Of a DNA stretch of 63,728 nucleotides, positions 27,589 through 35,487 are shown in pieces. Position numbers and translations under genes: made by a program. Position 1 is the stretch's first letter, and the number at the start of each line of letters is the position of its first letter. The notes under the pieces were generated by a model. It did not search any database. It saw only the letters and a program-made list of their open reading frames with translations, and was not told where the DNA came from. Source of the DNA: Planctomycetales bacterium (GTDB lineage: Bacteria > Planctomycetota > Planctomycetia > Isosphaerales > Isosphaeraceae); contig DAIDKV010000251.1 of assembly GCA_027449865.1 (NCBI GenBank), forward strand, positions 1 to 63,728, read 5' to 3'.

Positions 27589-28734
27589 ATGCCGATTCGA
27601 CCGATGACTCCTGTCGAGCCCACTGAATCACTCTCCGGCACGGCCTGGATGACCGAGCCGCTGGAGGTGATTGTCCACCTTGCCTTCGCCTTCGACGTCG
27701 GCGACGAGATCGATCTCGACCGCGCCCGGGGGATGCTGCAGGGCGAGCCCGGCCCGCTGCCTCGCCGTCGACGAACCCCCGAATCGCTCGCCTATCGCCC
27801 CGCTCCGATCCGTGTCGAGGTCGATCCCGGCCGCATCCGATTGCCAGGCGACCGGGCCGAGATCGTTCCGGCGCGGGGCGAGCTGGCTCTCTTCGACTTC
27901 GGCGCCGTCTCGATGAGCGTCCGCTTCCCGATGACCGCCTCACCTTCCGAGTTGCTCGAACTGGCCGGCGACCTGGCCGAGCCCTCCACACTCAACGAGG
28001 CCGCTCGTCGCGTCCTGGAACCGTGGCTCCGTCGCATCGAGCCGGCCGTCCACGACTTCGAATTTAGCGAGATCAGCGAGGAATACATCCTTTTCCAGCT
28101 CGCCGGCCGGCGCCCCGGCTGGCTGGAACATCGTCCTGAGTGGATCGCCGGACTTGTCCGCCTGGAATCGGGTCCGCTCAGCCCGGGCGAGGTTCGCGAG
28201 GCGACCCGGCTGGGGATCTCGTACACGCCGACCGACCTCGTCGTCCTCGACTGGGCCGCCGGCTTCGTCGCCGATACCGATTGCGCCGATACCTTGCAGG
28301 TGATCGAGTTCGCCAACGTCCAGTTGCTCGAATTCCGCCACATCGACGACCGCCTGGATGACCGGCTGGAGGCCGCCTATCGCCTGATCCGCCCCGAACG
28401 CCGACCGCGACGGCTCCCGTTCTCGTGGCGGATGCACGGCGACGCTGTCCGCCAGATCCGGGAGATGGAGATCGAGGCCACCAGCCTGTTCGAACGGGTC
28501 GACAACGCACTGAAGCTGATCGGCGACCACTACCTCGCCCGGATTTTCGAGGTCGCCTCAGCTCGGTTCCACCTTCGCGACTGGCAGAGCAGCATCCGGC
28601 GCAAGCTGGAGACGGTCGGCGACGTCTACGACCTCCTCGTCCAGCAGGCGGGCGGCCACCGGATGGAGGCGTTGGAGATCACCGTGGTCGTCCTGATCAT
28701 GCTGGAGATCGCCCTGGCGCTGATCCGGCACTGA
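27589..28734 (+). CDS. RMD1/DUF155 family protein
   Basis: 381-aa protein. The C-terminal half matches the RMD1/YagE (DUF155) family: ANVQLLEFRHIDDRLDD, a long helical region LFERVDNALKLIGDHYLARIFEVASARF, and RKLETVGDVYDLLVQQ before a terminal hydrophobic helix (EALEITVVVLIMLEIALALI) that anchors it. Start is uncertain: ATG 27589 is used, but a GTG at 27553 overlaps the kinase stop as GTGA and would add 12 residues. RMD1 homologues in yeast are mitochondrial or needed for meiotic division; bacterial roles are unknown. Coupling to the membrane kinase suggests that it could be a substrate. The TGA is followed directly by the stop of the convergent MFS gene. Confidence 0.78.
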   Translation: MPIRPMTPVEPTESLSGTAWMTEPLEVIVHLAFAFDVGDEIDLDRARGMLQGEPGPLPRRRRTPESLAYRPAPIRVEVDPGRIRLPGDRAEIVPARGELALFDFGAVSMSVRFPMTASPSELLELAGDLAEPSTLNEAARRVLEPWLRRIEPAVHDFEFSEISEEYILFQLAGRRPGWLEHRPEWIAGLVRLESGPLSPGEVREATRLGISYTPTDLVVLDWAAGFVADTDCADTLQVIEFANVQLLEFRHIDDRLDDRLEAAYRLIRPERRPRRLPFSWRMHGDAVRQIREMEIEATSLFERVDNALKLIGDHYLARIFEVASARFHLRDWQSSIRRKLETVGDVYDLLVQQAGGHRMEALEITVVVLIMLEIALALIRH

Positions 28735-30159
28735 TTAATGAAAATGCAGGCCGCCAGCCGGCTCGTGTCCCCTGCCGGCGGCATGGGCGCGGTCCTCGTC
28801 GGCTTCCAGGAATCGGGCGCCGATCAGGAACAGGACCGCGCCAAGGACCAGAACGGGCGTCACCGCAAGCAGGGCGACGGTGAGGTTCTCGTCACCGGCG
28901 GCGGTATGCACCGGCGAGGCGCCGATCGAGGCGAAGAACTGGCCGATCGGCGAGGCGACCACGTCCGGCCGCGAGAAGGCGCCCGATAGCAGGCCGAGGA
29001 GCACCGGCGAGCTGATGTCGCCGAACAGGTGGATGAGCAGGATGTAGACGGCGTATCCGCTGGCCCGCTCGCGCGCCGGGACGACGTTGGCGATCACCGT
29101 GTTGCACGGTCCGAGCACCATGGAGAGCATCACCATCGCACCGAAGAGCAAGGCCAGCGAGATCGTGTGGTCGGAGACCAGGATCGCGAAGAGCCCAAGC
29201 GGCGCCGAGGCGGCGGCGCAAAGACTGGCGAGGAGCAAATAGGCTCGTCGGGTGCGCTTGCGAAGGAAGTCGGCCAGGAACGAGCCAAGGGCGATTCCGA
29301 GGAGTCCGGCGATGGCGGTGAGACCGCCGATCCGCGTGCCGGCCTCCTTCATCGACATCCCGCGGACCTCCTGGTAGAAGTTCGATCCGTGGACGGCATA
29401 GGCTCCCGTGGCGAAGGTGATCGCGGCCATCCCGGCGGTGTTCAGAACGAAGCTCGGAATCAGAAAGAGGCGGAAGTAGTCGAGCATCCCGGGCCGGTCG
29501 GCCTTGCCGGCGATCTCGCCGCCTTCCGAGGCGCCCCGGCCGGGATCGCTCATCACCAGCCCGGCGGCCGCGGCGAGCAGGCCCGGCAACCCGACCACGA
29601 AGAACGCCGCCCGCCAGCCATGATCCTGCCCGATCCACGAGCCCAGCCCGTAGCCAATCGCCCCGCCGAGCGGCAGAGCCAGGTAATAAATCCCCATCGC
29701 CCGCCCACGCTCGCGGACCGGGAACAAATCGGCGATCAGGGCCGGCGCGATGACACCGTAACTGGCCTCGCCGATCCCCAGCAGCGACCGCCAGAAGAAG
29801 ATGTGCCAGTAATCGTACGAGAGCGCCGTGCCAACCGTCGCCACGCTCCAGAGAGCCACGCCGCCGGCCAGAAGCGCCCGCCGATGATAGCGATCGCCCA
29901 GCCAGCCCATGAACGGCGAGACAATCGTATAAACGATCATGAACGAGACACCGAGGACGCTGTACCAGAAGCTATCGATCTTGAAGTCGGTCTTGATCTG
30001 CTCGGCGACGCCGAAGAACGTGTAGCGATCGACGTAGTTCAGCAGATTCATCGCGAAGAGGACGCCCAGCGCGAAGACCTTACCGCCCATTGTCGGCAGA
30101 CCGCGAGGACGTGTGGCTGTTTCGGTGACGTCGATCGGATCGGACTTCGGCGGATGCAT
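28735..30159 (-). CDS. MFS transporter, spinster-like
   Basis: 474-aa major facilitator with 12 predicted helices. Family marks are the N-terminal NYVDRYTFFGVAEQI segment, the loop 2-3 signature GWLGDRYHRR and the helix 4 region GIGEASYGVIAPALIADLFPVRERGRAMGIYY, typical of the spinster/hexuronate-like branch. The ATG at 30159 was preferred over an in-frame TTG two codons earlier because GAGG lies about 10 nt upstream. The stop is directly adjacent to that of the convergent DUF155 gene with no intergenic base. The substrate cannot be told from sequence. It follows the TatD hydrolase gene on the same strand. Confidence 0.9.
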   Translation of the reverse strand: MHPPKSDPIDVTETATRPRGLPTMGGKVFALGVLFAMNLLNYVDRYTFFGVAEQIKTDFKIDSFWYSVLGVSFMIVYTIVSPFMGWLGDRYHRRALLAGGVALWSVATVGTALSYDYWHIFFWRSLLGIGEASYGVIAPALIADLFPVRERGRAMGIYYLALPLGGAIGYGLGSWIGQDHGWRAAFFVVGLPGLLAAAAGLVMSDPGRGASEGGEIAGKADRPGMLDYFRLFLIPSFVLNTAGMAAITFATGAYAVHGSNFYQEVRGMSMKEAGTRIGGLTAIAGLLGIALGSFLADFLRKRTRRAYLLLASLCAAASAPLGLFAILVSDHTISLALLFGAMVMLSMVLGPCNTVIANVVPARERASGYAVYILLIHLFGDISSPVLLGLLSGAFSRPDVVASPIGQFFASIGASPVHTAAGDENLTVALLAVTPVLVLGAVLFLIGARFLEADEDRAHAAGRGHEPAGGLHFH

Positions 30160-30263
30160 GGGCAAGCGGCCTCGAGCGATGGATACCTGGATACAGACGC
30201 GCCGCGATAAGATGCGGACTCTCGGTTATACCGGTTCGCGACGGGCGCGGCGAGGGACGTTAC

Positions 30264-30304
30264 GCGATCATGAGACCCCGGCACCATCGCCGGGGCACGA
30301 TCGC
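30264..30304 (-). terminator. two-part hairpin after the TatD gene
   Basis: Nested stems GCGATC (30264-30269) with GATCGC (30299-30304) and CCCCGGC (30276-30282) with GCCGGGG (30289-30295) lie just past the end of the TatD-family gene. There is no T-run, so termination is likely but not certain. Confidence 0.5.
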
Positions 30305-30332
30305 TGATTCGTTCGATCGGGGGAGCGATCCG

Positions 30333-31169
30333 TCAACCGACCGCCGCCTCGGCCGCCTCGCGGGGCGCATACTCGAAGCGGGCGCACTGAGAGAAGAAAG
30401 CCAGCGGGTTGTCGTGAACGACCTTGCGGATGAGGTTTTCATCGTGGCCCCGGCGCCGCAGCTCGAAGATCAGCTCGGGGACGGCCAGCGGATCGCTGTG
30501 GCCCCAGTCGCCGGCCGAGTTGACCATGATCCGATCGGACCCGTGGACCTCGATCATGTCGGCGGCGCGGGCGGGGGTACACTTGGTGATCGGGTAAAGG
30601 GTCATTCCCACCCAGTGACCGGCATCGAGCGCGGCGCGGATGGTGTGCTCCTCGACGTGGTCGATGCAGACCCGCTCGGGGGCGATCCGGCCGTCCTCGC
30701 GGATCATGTCGAGGATCATCCGGGTGCCCTGGTACTTGTCGGCCAGGTGGGGCGTGTGGACGAGGACGAGCTCGCCGGTCCGGGCGGCGAGGTCGAGATG
30801 TTCCTGAAAGACGGTCGCCTCGTTCCGGGTGTTCTTGTTCAGGCCGATCTCGCCGATCCCGAGGACGTTGGGATGGTCGAGGAACTCGGGGATCATCGCG
30901 ATCACCTCGCGCGAGAGCGAGACGTTCTCAGCCTCCTTGGCGTTGATGCAGAGCCAGCCATGATGCTGGATGCCGTAAGCCGAGGCGCGCCGGGGCTCGT
31001 ACTCGACGAGCTGGCGGAAGTAGTCGCGGAATCCCTCGACCCCCGACCGATCGAACCCCGCCCAGAACGCCGGCTCGCTGACCATCACGCAGCCGGCCAG
31101 CGCCATGCGCTTGTAGTCGTCGGTCGTCCGGGAGACCATGTGGATGTGCGGGTCGATGTAGTGGGACAT
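30333..31169 (-). CDS. TatD family hydrolase, EboB-like
   Basis: 278-aa metal-dependent hydrolase of the amidohydrolase/TatD fold. Metal-binding motifs are visible: DPHIHMVSRTTDDY at the N-terminus, GIGEIGLNKNT around 110, LVHTPHLADKYQGT around 140, CIDHVEEHT around 180 and NSAGDWGHSD near 222. The sequence follows the EboB branch of TatD proteins, found in eustigmatophyte/bacterial ebo clusters that move a metabolite precursor to the periplasm, but no other ebo gene is seen nearby. The ATG at 31169 starts the conserved domain; an upstream extension to 31265 is basic and unlike the family. The ribosome binding site is weak. Confidence 0.85.
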   Translation of the reverse strand: MSHYIDPHIHMVSRTTDDYKRMALAGCVMVSEPAFWAGFDRSGVEGFRDYFRQLVEYEPRRASAYGIQHHGWLCINAKEAENVSLSREVIAMIPEFLDHPNVLGIGEIGLNKNTRNEATVFQEHLDLAARTGELVLVHTPHLADKYQGTRMILDMIREDGRIAPERVCIDHVEEHTIRAALDAGHWVGMTLYPITKCTPARAADMIEVHGSDRIMVNSAGDWGHSDPLAVPELIFELRRRGHDENLIRKVVHDNPLAFFSQCARFEYAPREAAEAAVG

Positions 31170-31328
31170 AGCAGAATAGCCTCGCAGCAATGGGCAGTTT
31201 CGGGCCTGGCTTTTCGCGGTCTTCTTCGCCGTGTTGTGGCGGGGCACGAGCGATTTCGGTGTCAAGAATCTGCGACCCTCTTCACCAGAGAACCGACTCC
31301 TCCCAGACCTATCCGAGTTCCAACACGC

Positions 31329-32117
31329 TTAACTTTTTTCCATCTCCTGACGCAGTCTCATGATCTCGCACTCCGCCAGGTGCAGGGAGTGGCCGAGGGA
31401 GATCAACCGGGCTTCAGGAGAGGCAAACTCGTGCTTGGCGACGGGTTGCAGGCGCACCCGCTCGTAGAGCTGGTGCGAGAGCTTCCGCCACTCGCTCATC
31501 AATGTCGAGTAAATCTGCACCTCCGCGATGTAGCCGGATCGGAAGCGGACGAGACCATGATAAGCGAAATAGCCCGAGGCCATCTTCATCTCGGGTTCAA
31601 AGGAGACTGACTCAACCCGCTCCTCATACCGGGCCTTGAGCTCCTCCTCATACAGCAAGCCAGGAAGGTGATTCATCCGATCGGCGAGGAACCTCGCTCC
31701 ATCGAGGGTTTCCGTGCGGACATCGGTACGAATCAGGTCCGTGATCGAGTGCTGTATGTTCGAGAGCGTGACCGTCGGTTCGGCCTCGGCTTTCCTCCAC
31801 ATCTTCTCCACGATCGATCGTACAGGCTTGAACAGATCCAGATAGCCCGGGGAAGGGACGCCGCTCGGGCCGGTCCTGAGCGCCTCCAGCAAGGGGGTAT
31901 GATAGGTAGCTTCCTGCCCCCTCGCGAGGTTGTACTCCCTCCTGGTGTAGGTGAACATGTAGGTCAAAAGCCGAGAAAGGATTTCCAGATCGGGCCGCGA
32001 GTCGACCATCATCCGCTCGCGGAGCGCGGTGAGTCGTTCCACGACCGGGCGATCTGCCGCGACGACCGCTTCGTGCCAGGCGGCATACCCCTCGGGGCTG
32101 AACGGCGTCGGCTTCAT
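31329..32117 (-). CDS. small RelA/SpoT-type synthetase
   Basis: 262-aa protein containing a (p)ppGpp-synthetase-like nucleotidyltransferase domain without the HD hydrolase, ACT or TGS domains of long Rel proteins. Aligned with Rel synthetases, FKPVRSIVEKM (94-106) matches the KHIYSIYRKM block, ITDLIRTDV (125-133) carries the Mg-binding Asp, YFAYHG (183-188) matches the YQSLH G-loop and AEVQIYSTLMSEWRKLSH (198-215) matches the EVQIRT block with its catalytic Glu. The Arg of the first block is replaced by Leu, so activity is not certain. A second small ORF ends 30 bp upstream on the same strand. It could be a small alarmone synthetase or a toxSAS toxin that pyrophosphorylates nucleotides or tRNA. 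Confidence 0.8.
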   Translation of the reverse strand: MKPTPFSPEGYAAWHEAVVAADRPVVERLTALRERMMVDSRPDLEILSRLLTYMFTYTRREYNLARGQEATYHTPLLEALRTGPSGVPSPGYLDLFKPVRSIVEKMWRKAEAEPTVTLSNIQHSITDLIRTDVRTETLDGARFLADRMNHLPGLLYEEELKARYEERVESVSFEPEMKMASGYFAYHGLVRFRSGYIAEVQIYSTLMSEWRKLSHQLYERVRLQPVAKHEFASPEARLISLGHSLHLAECEIMRLRQEMEKS

Positions 32118-32147
32118 CGTCGGTCGGGCTCCCTGACCCGGGGCGGC

Positions 32148-32519
32148 TTAGTATCGGCTCGCGACGAGCAAGTCATAGGACCGCGCCACTTCCTCGGCGA
32201 TGCTCTTCACCTCGACGCTGCAAGAACTCGACAGGAACGCGTCGTAGAGGAGGCGAGCCCTGGGGAGGTTCTCATCGAAGCCGGCCGTCGTCGTGTAAAG
32301 GCCCGCCAGTCCCGAAACGACCATGACCTCCTGACCAACCCAGCGCCCTCCGCAGTTGCGTTCGAACCAGATCTGTTCGGACGTGAGCATCCTGGCGAGC
32401 GAAGCAAGCTCATCGGATTCGCCCCGCGACCAGATCTCCCGCCAGCGGTCGGCGGCCGTACGGTAGAACCCTACGATCTCACTTCTTCCATGGACGAGCA
32501 TTTCCAAACTATAATGCAT
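32148..32519 (-). CDS. small protein upstream of RelA/SpoT-type gene
   Basis: 123-aa protein of no recognised family. It is acidic to neutral and mostly helical in appearance, beginning MHYSLEMLVHGRSEIVGFYR and ending VARSYDLLVASRY. A ribosome binding site (AGGG) lies close to the ATG. The stop is 30 bp before the start of the RelA/SpoT-type gene, with nothing between, so the two share a transcript. Small ORFs in this position encode the antitoxin in toxSAS toxin-antitoxin pairs, which is the working idea here. It could equally be an unrelated regulator or a substrate-binding partner. Confidence 0.65.
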   Translation of the reverse strand: MHYSLEMLVHGRSEIVGFYRTAADRWREIWSRGESDELASLARMLTSEQIWFERNCGGRWVGQEVMVVSGLAGLYTTTAGFDENLPRARLLYDAFLSSSCSVEVKSIAEEVARSYDLLVASRY

Positions 32520-32666
32520 GGTTCACCCTGCTCCTGCTCTTCGCATGGCGCCCTTCCGAGCATCCGGCCGGAACGCCGACAATCCACGGCCAGGACCCGA
32601 CCTCTAGCTCACAAGGAGTACGCAGCCGCTCGCCAGCCTACCGTTTACGTCGCGAGGCCCGGCAAC

Positions 32667-32685
32667 CCATTCATTTTATCCGACC
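32667..32685 (-). repeat. GGTCRGATAAAATGAA motif, copy 1
   Basis: Read on the minus strand this site has GGTCGGATAAAATGAATG, about 150 nt upstream of the small ORF at 32148-32519. A near-identical copy lies upstream of hisF at 62029-62045. It could be a repeat or an AT-rich promoter element. Confidence 0.4.
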
Positions 32686-32697
32686 GGCGGGCGTCCT

Positions 32698-33285
32698 TCA
32701 CCCCGATTCCAGACCGCCGACGGATCCCCCCGCCCTGGCCTCCAGGATCATCCGCAGGTACGACCTCGGCTCGATCCGATCGAGCCCGAACAGGCCGACT
32801 GCTGCCATCACCGCTTCCTGAGTCGCCGGCAAGGCGGCTGCATCCGGGGCGATCGCCTCGATCTCGGCGAAGTCGCCCAGCCCTTCGACCCGGTCCAGCG
32901 TCACCTCGATCTCGTAGGGCGCGACCGTCAAGTGAAAGGCCGTCCGGTGCTTTCGGACCGCCGCGACCGGAACGAAGCCCAGGTTCTCGAACAGCCGAGA
33001 GAGCTGCCGGAAGGCGTCCTCGCCCTCCAGGAACGGGATCTCGATCTCCTCACGCGTCTTGGTCGGGCCGGGGAGCTTCGGCCCCTTGTACGTGATCCGA
33101 TTCTCGCCGCCGATCCTGCGCAGGCGGAGCGCCTCGTTGGTCTGCGCGAAGTCGCGGGACGGATGGCTCAGGTAGAGATCCTCCTGATCCATCGCCCCAA
33201 CCTCGACCGCCCCGACCTCCGCCAGCAGGCGACGAAGGCCATCGTGGTCCACTTCCCGGTACTTCACCTCGACTTCAAAGCTCAT
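32698..33285 (-). CDS. CYTH domain protein (class IV adenylyl cyclase-like)
   Basis: 195-aa CYTH-fold protein. The opening EVEVKYREVD carries the ExExK phosphate-binding motif, and charged strands of the tunnel follow: ALRLRRIGGENRITYKGPK, TREEIEIPF, RKHRTAFHL, IEVTLDRVEGLGDFAEIEAI. This pattern and length fit CyaB-type class IV adenylyl cyclases and related thiamine-triphosphatase/tripolyphosphatase enzymes, which act on triphosphates in the cytoplasm. The ATG at 33285 has GGAG just upstream. Its neighbour on the same strand is the RelA/SpoT-type pair, another nucleotide-modifying function, but a 178-bp gap separates them. I cannot say which triphosphate is used. Confidence 0.85.
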   Translation of the reverse strand: MSFEVEVKYREVDHDGLRRLLAEVGAVEVGAMDQEDLYLSHPSRDFAQTNEALRLRRIGGENRITYKGPKLPGPTKTREEIEIPFLEGEDAFRQLSRLFENLGFVPVAAVRKHRTAFHLTVAPYEIEVTLDRVEGLGDFAEIEAIAPDAAALPATQEAVMAAVGLFGLDRIEPRSYLRMILEARAGGSVGGLESG

Positions 33286-33404
33286 CGCTCCAGCGTAGCG
33301 CCCCGACGCCGGCCGGTCAATCGCCCCTTGATCGCCAACGACGTATGTCGTATACCGAGAATCCAGGCGGTTGGTCTTCCTGGTTTCTTTCCATCGGGGT
33401 CGTC

Positions 33405-35297
33405 ATGATGATTCGAATCCTGAGCATCGGTCTGGCAGCGATCGCCTGCGCAGGGATCGTCCGAGCCGACGATCCTCCGGCGAAGAAGAAGGCCGAGGCG
33501 ATGGGCGCCCTGGTGGGTCGCGTGGTCGACCTGAAGGGTCATCCGGTCGATGGGGCCGAGGTCTGGGGGACCATCGTTGTGGATCGGGTGGCCGCGACGA
33601 GGACCGGCCGCGACGGCCGGTTCCGGCTCGGCCCGATTGCCGCGGAGAAGGCGGTCGCCCTCTGGTTCGAGGCGCCGGGGAGGAGCCGGCAGCGACGAGA
33701 GCGGCTGCATGTCTTCGCCGGGCGGGATCGCAACCTCGGCGACCTGACGGCCCTGCCGGGCACGCGGTTCCGCGGCCGATTGGTCGACGCGAAGGGCCGG
33801 ACGATCGCCGGGGCGAAGCTTGCCGTCGAGGTCCGCCGTTTCCTCGCGGCGCAGACCACCACCTCGAATGAGACCCGATGGGACCTGGACGCCGGCGCCG
33901 ACGGCCGCTTCGAGACCCCGCCTTTGCCGCCCGGCATGGTCGATCTCATGTTCGACGCCCCCGCGAAGGTACGAACCCTGCTCACCAGGTGGGCGGAGCC
34001 CGGCGTCGAGGCGTTCGATCTGGGCGATGTCGCTCTGGTCGAGGAGGTGCCAATTCGGGGTCTCGTGCTCGATCAGGACGGACGTCCGGCACCGGGCGTA
34101 CGGGTCATCGTCGATTACGACCACGAGGGCGCGGTTTCGACCGACGCGTCGGGCCGGTTCCTCGTCCACGGCGCGGGGAAGGATGCGAAGACCCTCATGC
34201 TCCGATCGAACGACTATTTCGCGCCGAAGCGAGTGCTGGAGATCGGTCCCGACCATGACCACATTAGGATAACGGTGGCGAAGGCCCATCGGATTCAGGG
34301 GACAGTCGTCGACGCCGAGAGCGACAAGCCGGTCGAGATCGACACGATGCGGCTCTGCCGGGTCGTCAGGGAACGGGATGGCTCCTACGTTCTCGTCGGG
34401 TGACTGAGCCAATTCGAGCAGACCGAGCCCGGGCGGTTCGGCATCACCTACGAAGGCAAGGCCGACGAGTACCACATCACCGTCACGTCCCGAGATTACG
34501 TCGACGGCGAAGTCTTCCTGGGCAAATTGGCGGCCCGGCAGGACCTCTCGGGGATCGTCGTGAAGATGGCCCGCGAGGCGGGCGAAAAGGCGAGGGAGGA
34601 AACCACTCGAATCGTGGGTCTCGCGATTCGCGAGGGCAGGCCGGTGGCCGCCGGAGGCCGGGTGAGCGCCTGGCAAAAGCCCCGCGCGGAGAGGAGTCGG
34701 GCCAATCCGGCGATGCTCCGCGGCCGGGCCGTCCCGGACGGGGGCTATGAGGTCGGCTGGACTTGCGTCGGGCCTGATGGGCGGTTCGCCGTCGAGGGTC
34801 TCAAGAACTACCCGGGATACGAGCCCTGGTTCCTCGTCTACGAGGGGCCCGACGGCGCCTGCACGCAGGTCGGGCCGATCCGATTCACGTCAATGGACCG
34901 CGAGGTCCGTGCGGACATCCGGGTGGTCGAGAGCGGAGCAATCGAGGGGCGGGTGGAGCACGTCCCGGCCGCGATGGCCGGCCGGGTCTGGGTGGTCGCC
35001 TTCGACGCAGGCGTGATCCGGCGCGAGGTTCTGGCCAAGCCCGACGGCTCGTTCCAAATCGAGGATCTCCCGCCGGGACGGTACGGGCTCAAGCCCGGCC
35101 ACGATGCGTATCGGGACCCTCACGTTCCCCGGGTCGAGGAATTGCGGAACCTCGATCGGGCGCTCCTCCGCAAAAAGGCCGAGCCGTGGCAAGGAGCGGT
35201 TGTGGCGACCGTTGAATCCGGGAAGACGGCCGGCGGGGTCGTGCTCGACCTCCGACCGCCCGGGCCGATCGTCGACCCAGCGGATCGGGCGAAATGA
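33405..35297 (+). pseudogene. carboxypeptidase-regulatory-like gene with in-frame TGA
   Basis: One 631-codon frame interrupted by a single TGA at 34401-34403 (codon 333). Upstream is a signal peptide (MMIRILSIGLAAIACAGIVRA) and several carboxypeptidase regulatory-like beta domains (LVGRVVDLKGHPVDGAEV, FRGRLVDAKGRTIAGAKL, IRGLVLDQDGRPAPGVRV). The same frame continues after the stop with LSQFEQTEPGRFGITY and further beta domains to 35297, with codon use unchanged. A restart at the TTG 34527 or later would have no signal peptide. A nonsense mutation or sequencing error is the simple explanation. The 332-residue product could still be exported and functional; in other genomes I would expect one continuous protein. 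Confidence 0.75.
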
Positions 35298-35487
35298 GGA
35301 GGAATCGGCGCCGGCTGGGGGCGATTTTGCCCAATAATCCGGCCGGCCGGCGAATATCCGTCAACTCCGGGGACTCGAACGACCCCGGGGACGCGGCCCG
35401 TCGGGCCGATCGCGACGCGATGCGCCCTGCCCGGGACGTTCCGGGCCGGCGCGGCGTCGCCCTCCTCGTTCCGCAGGAGTTCGAGCC

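Noticed and set aside
34401-34403. TGA as a selenocysteine codon
   Set aside because: No convincing bacterial SECIS hairpin directly follows, and carboxypeptidase-regulatory-like domains have no known selenoproteins.
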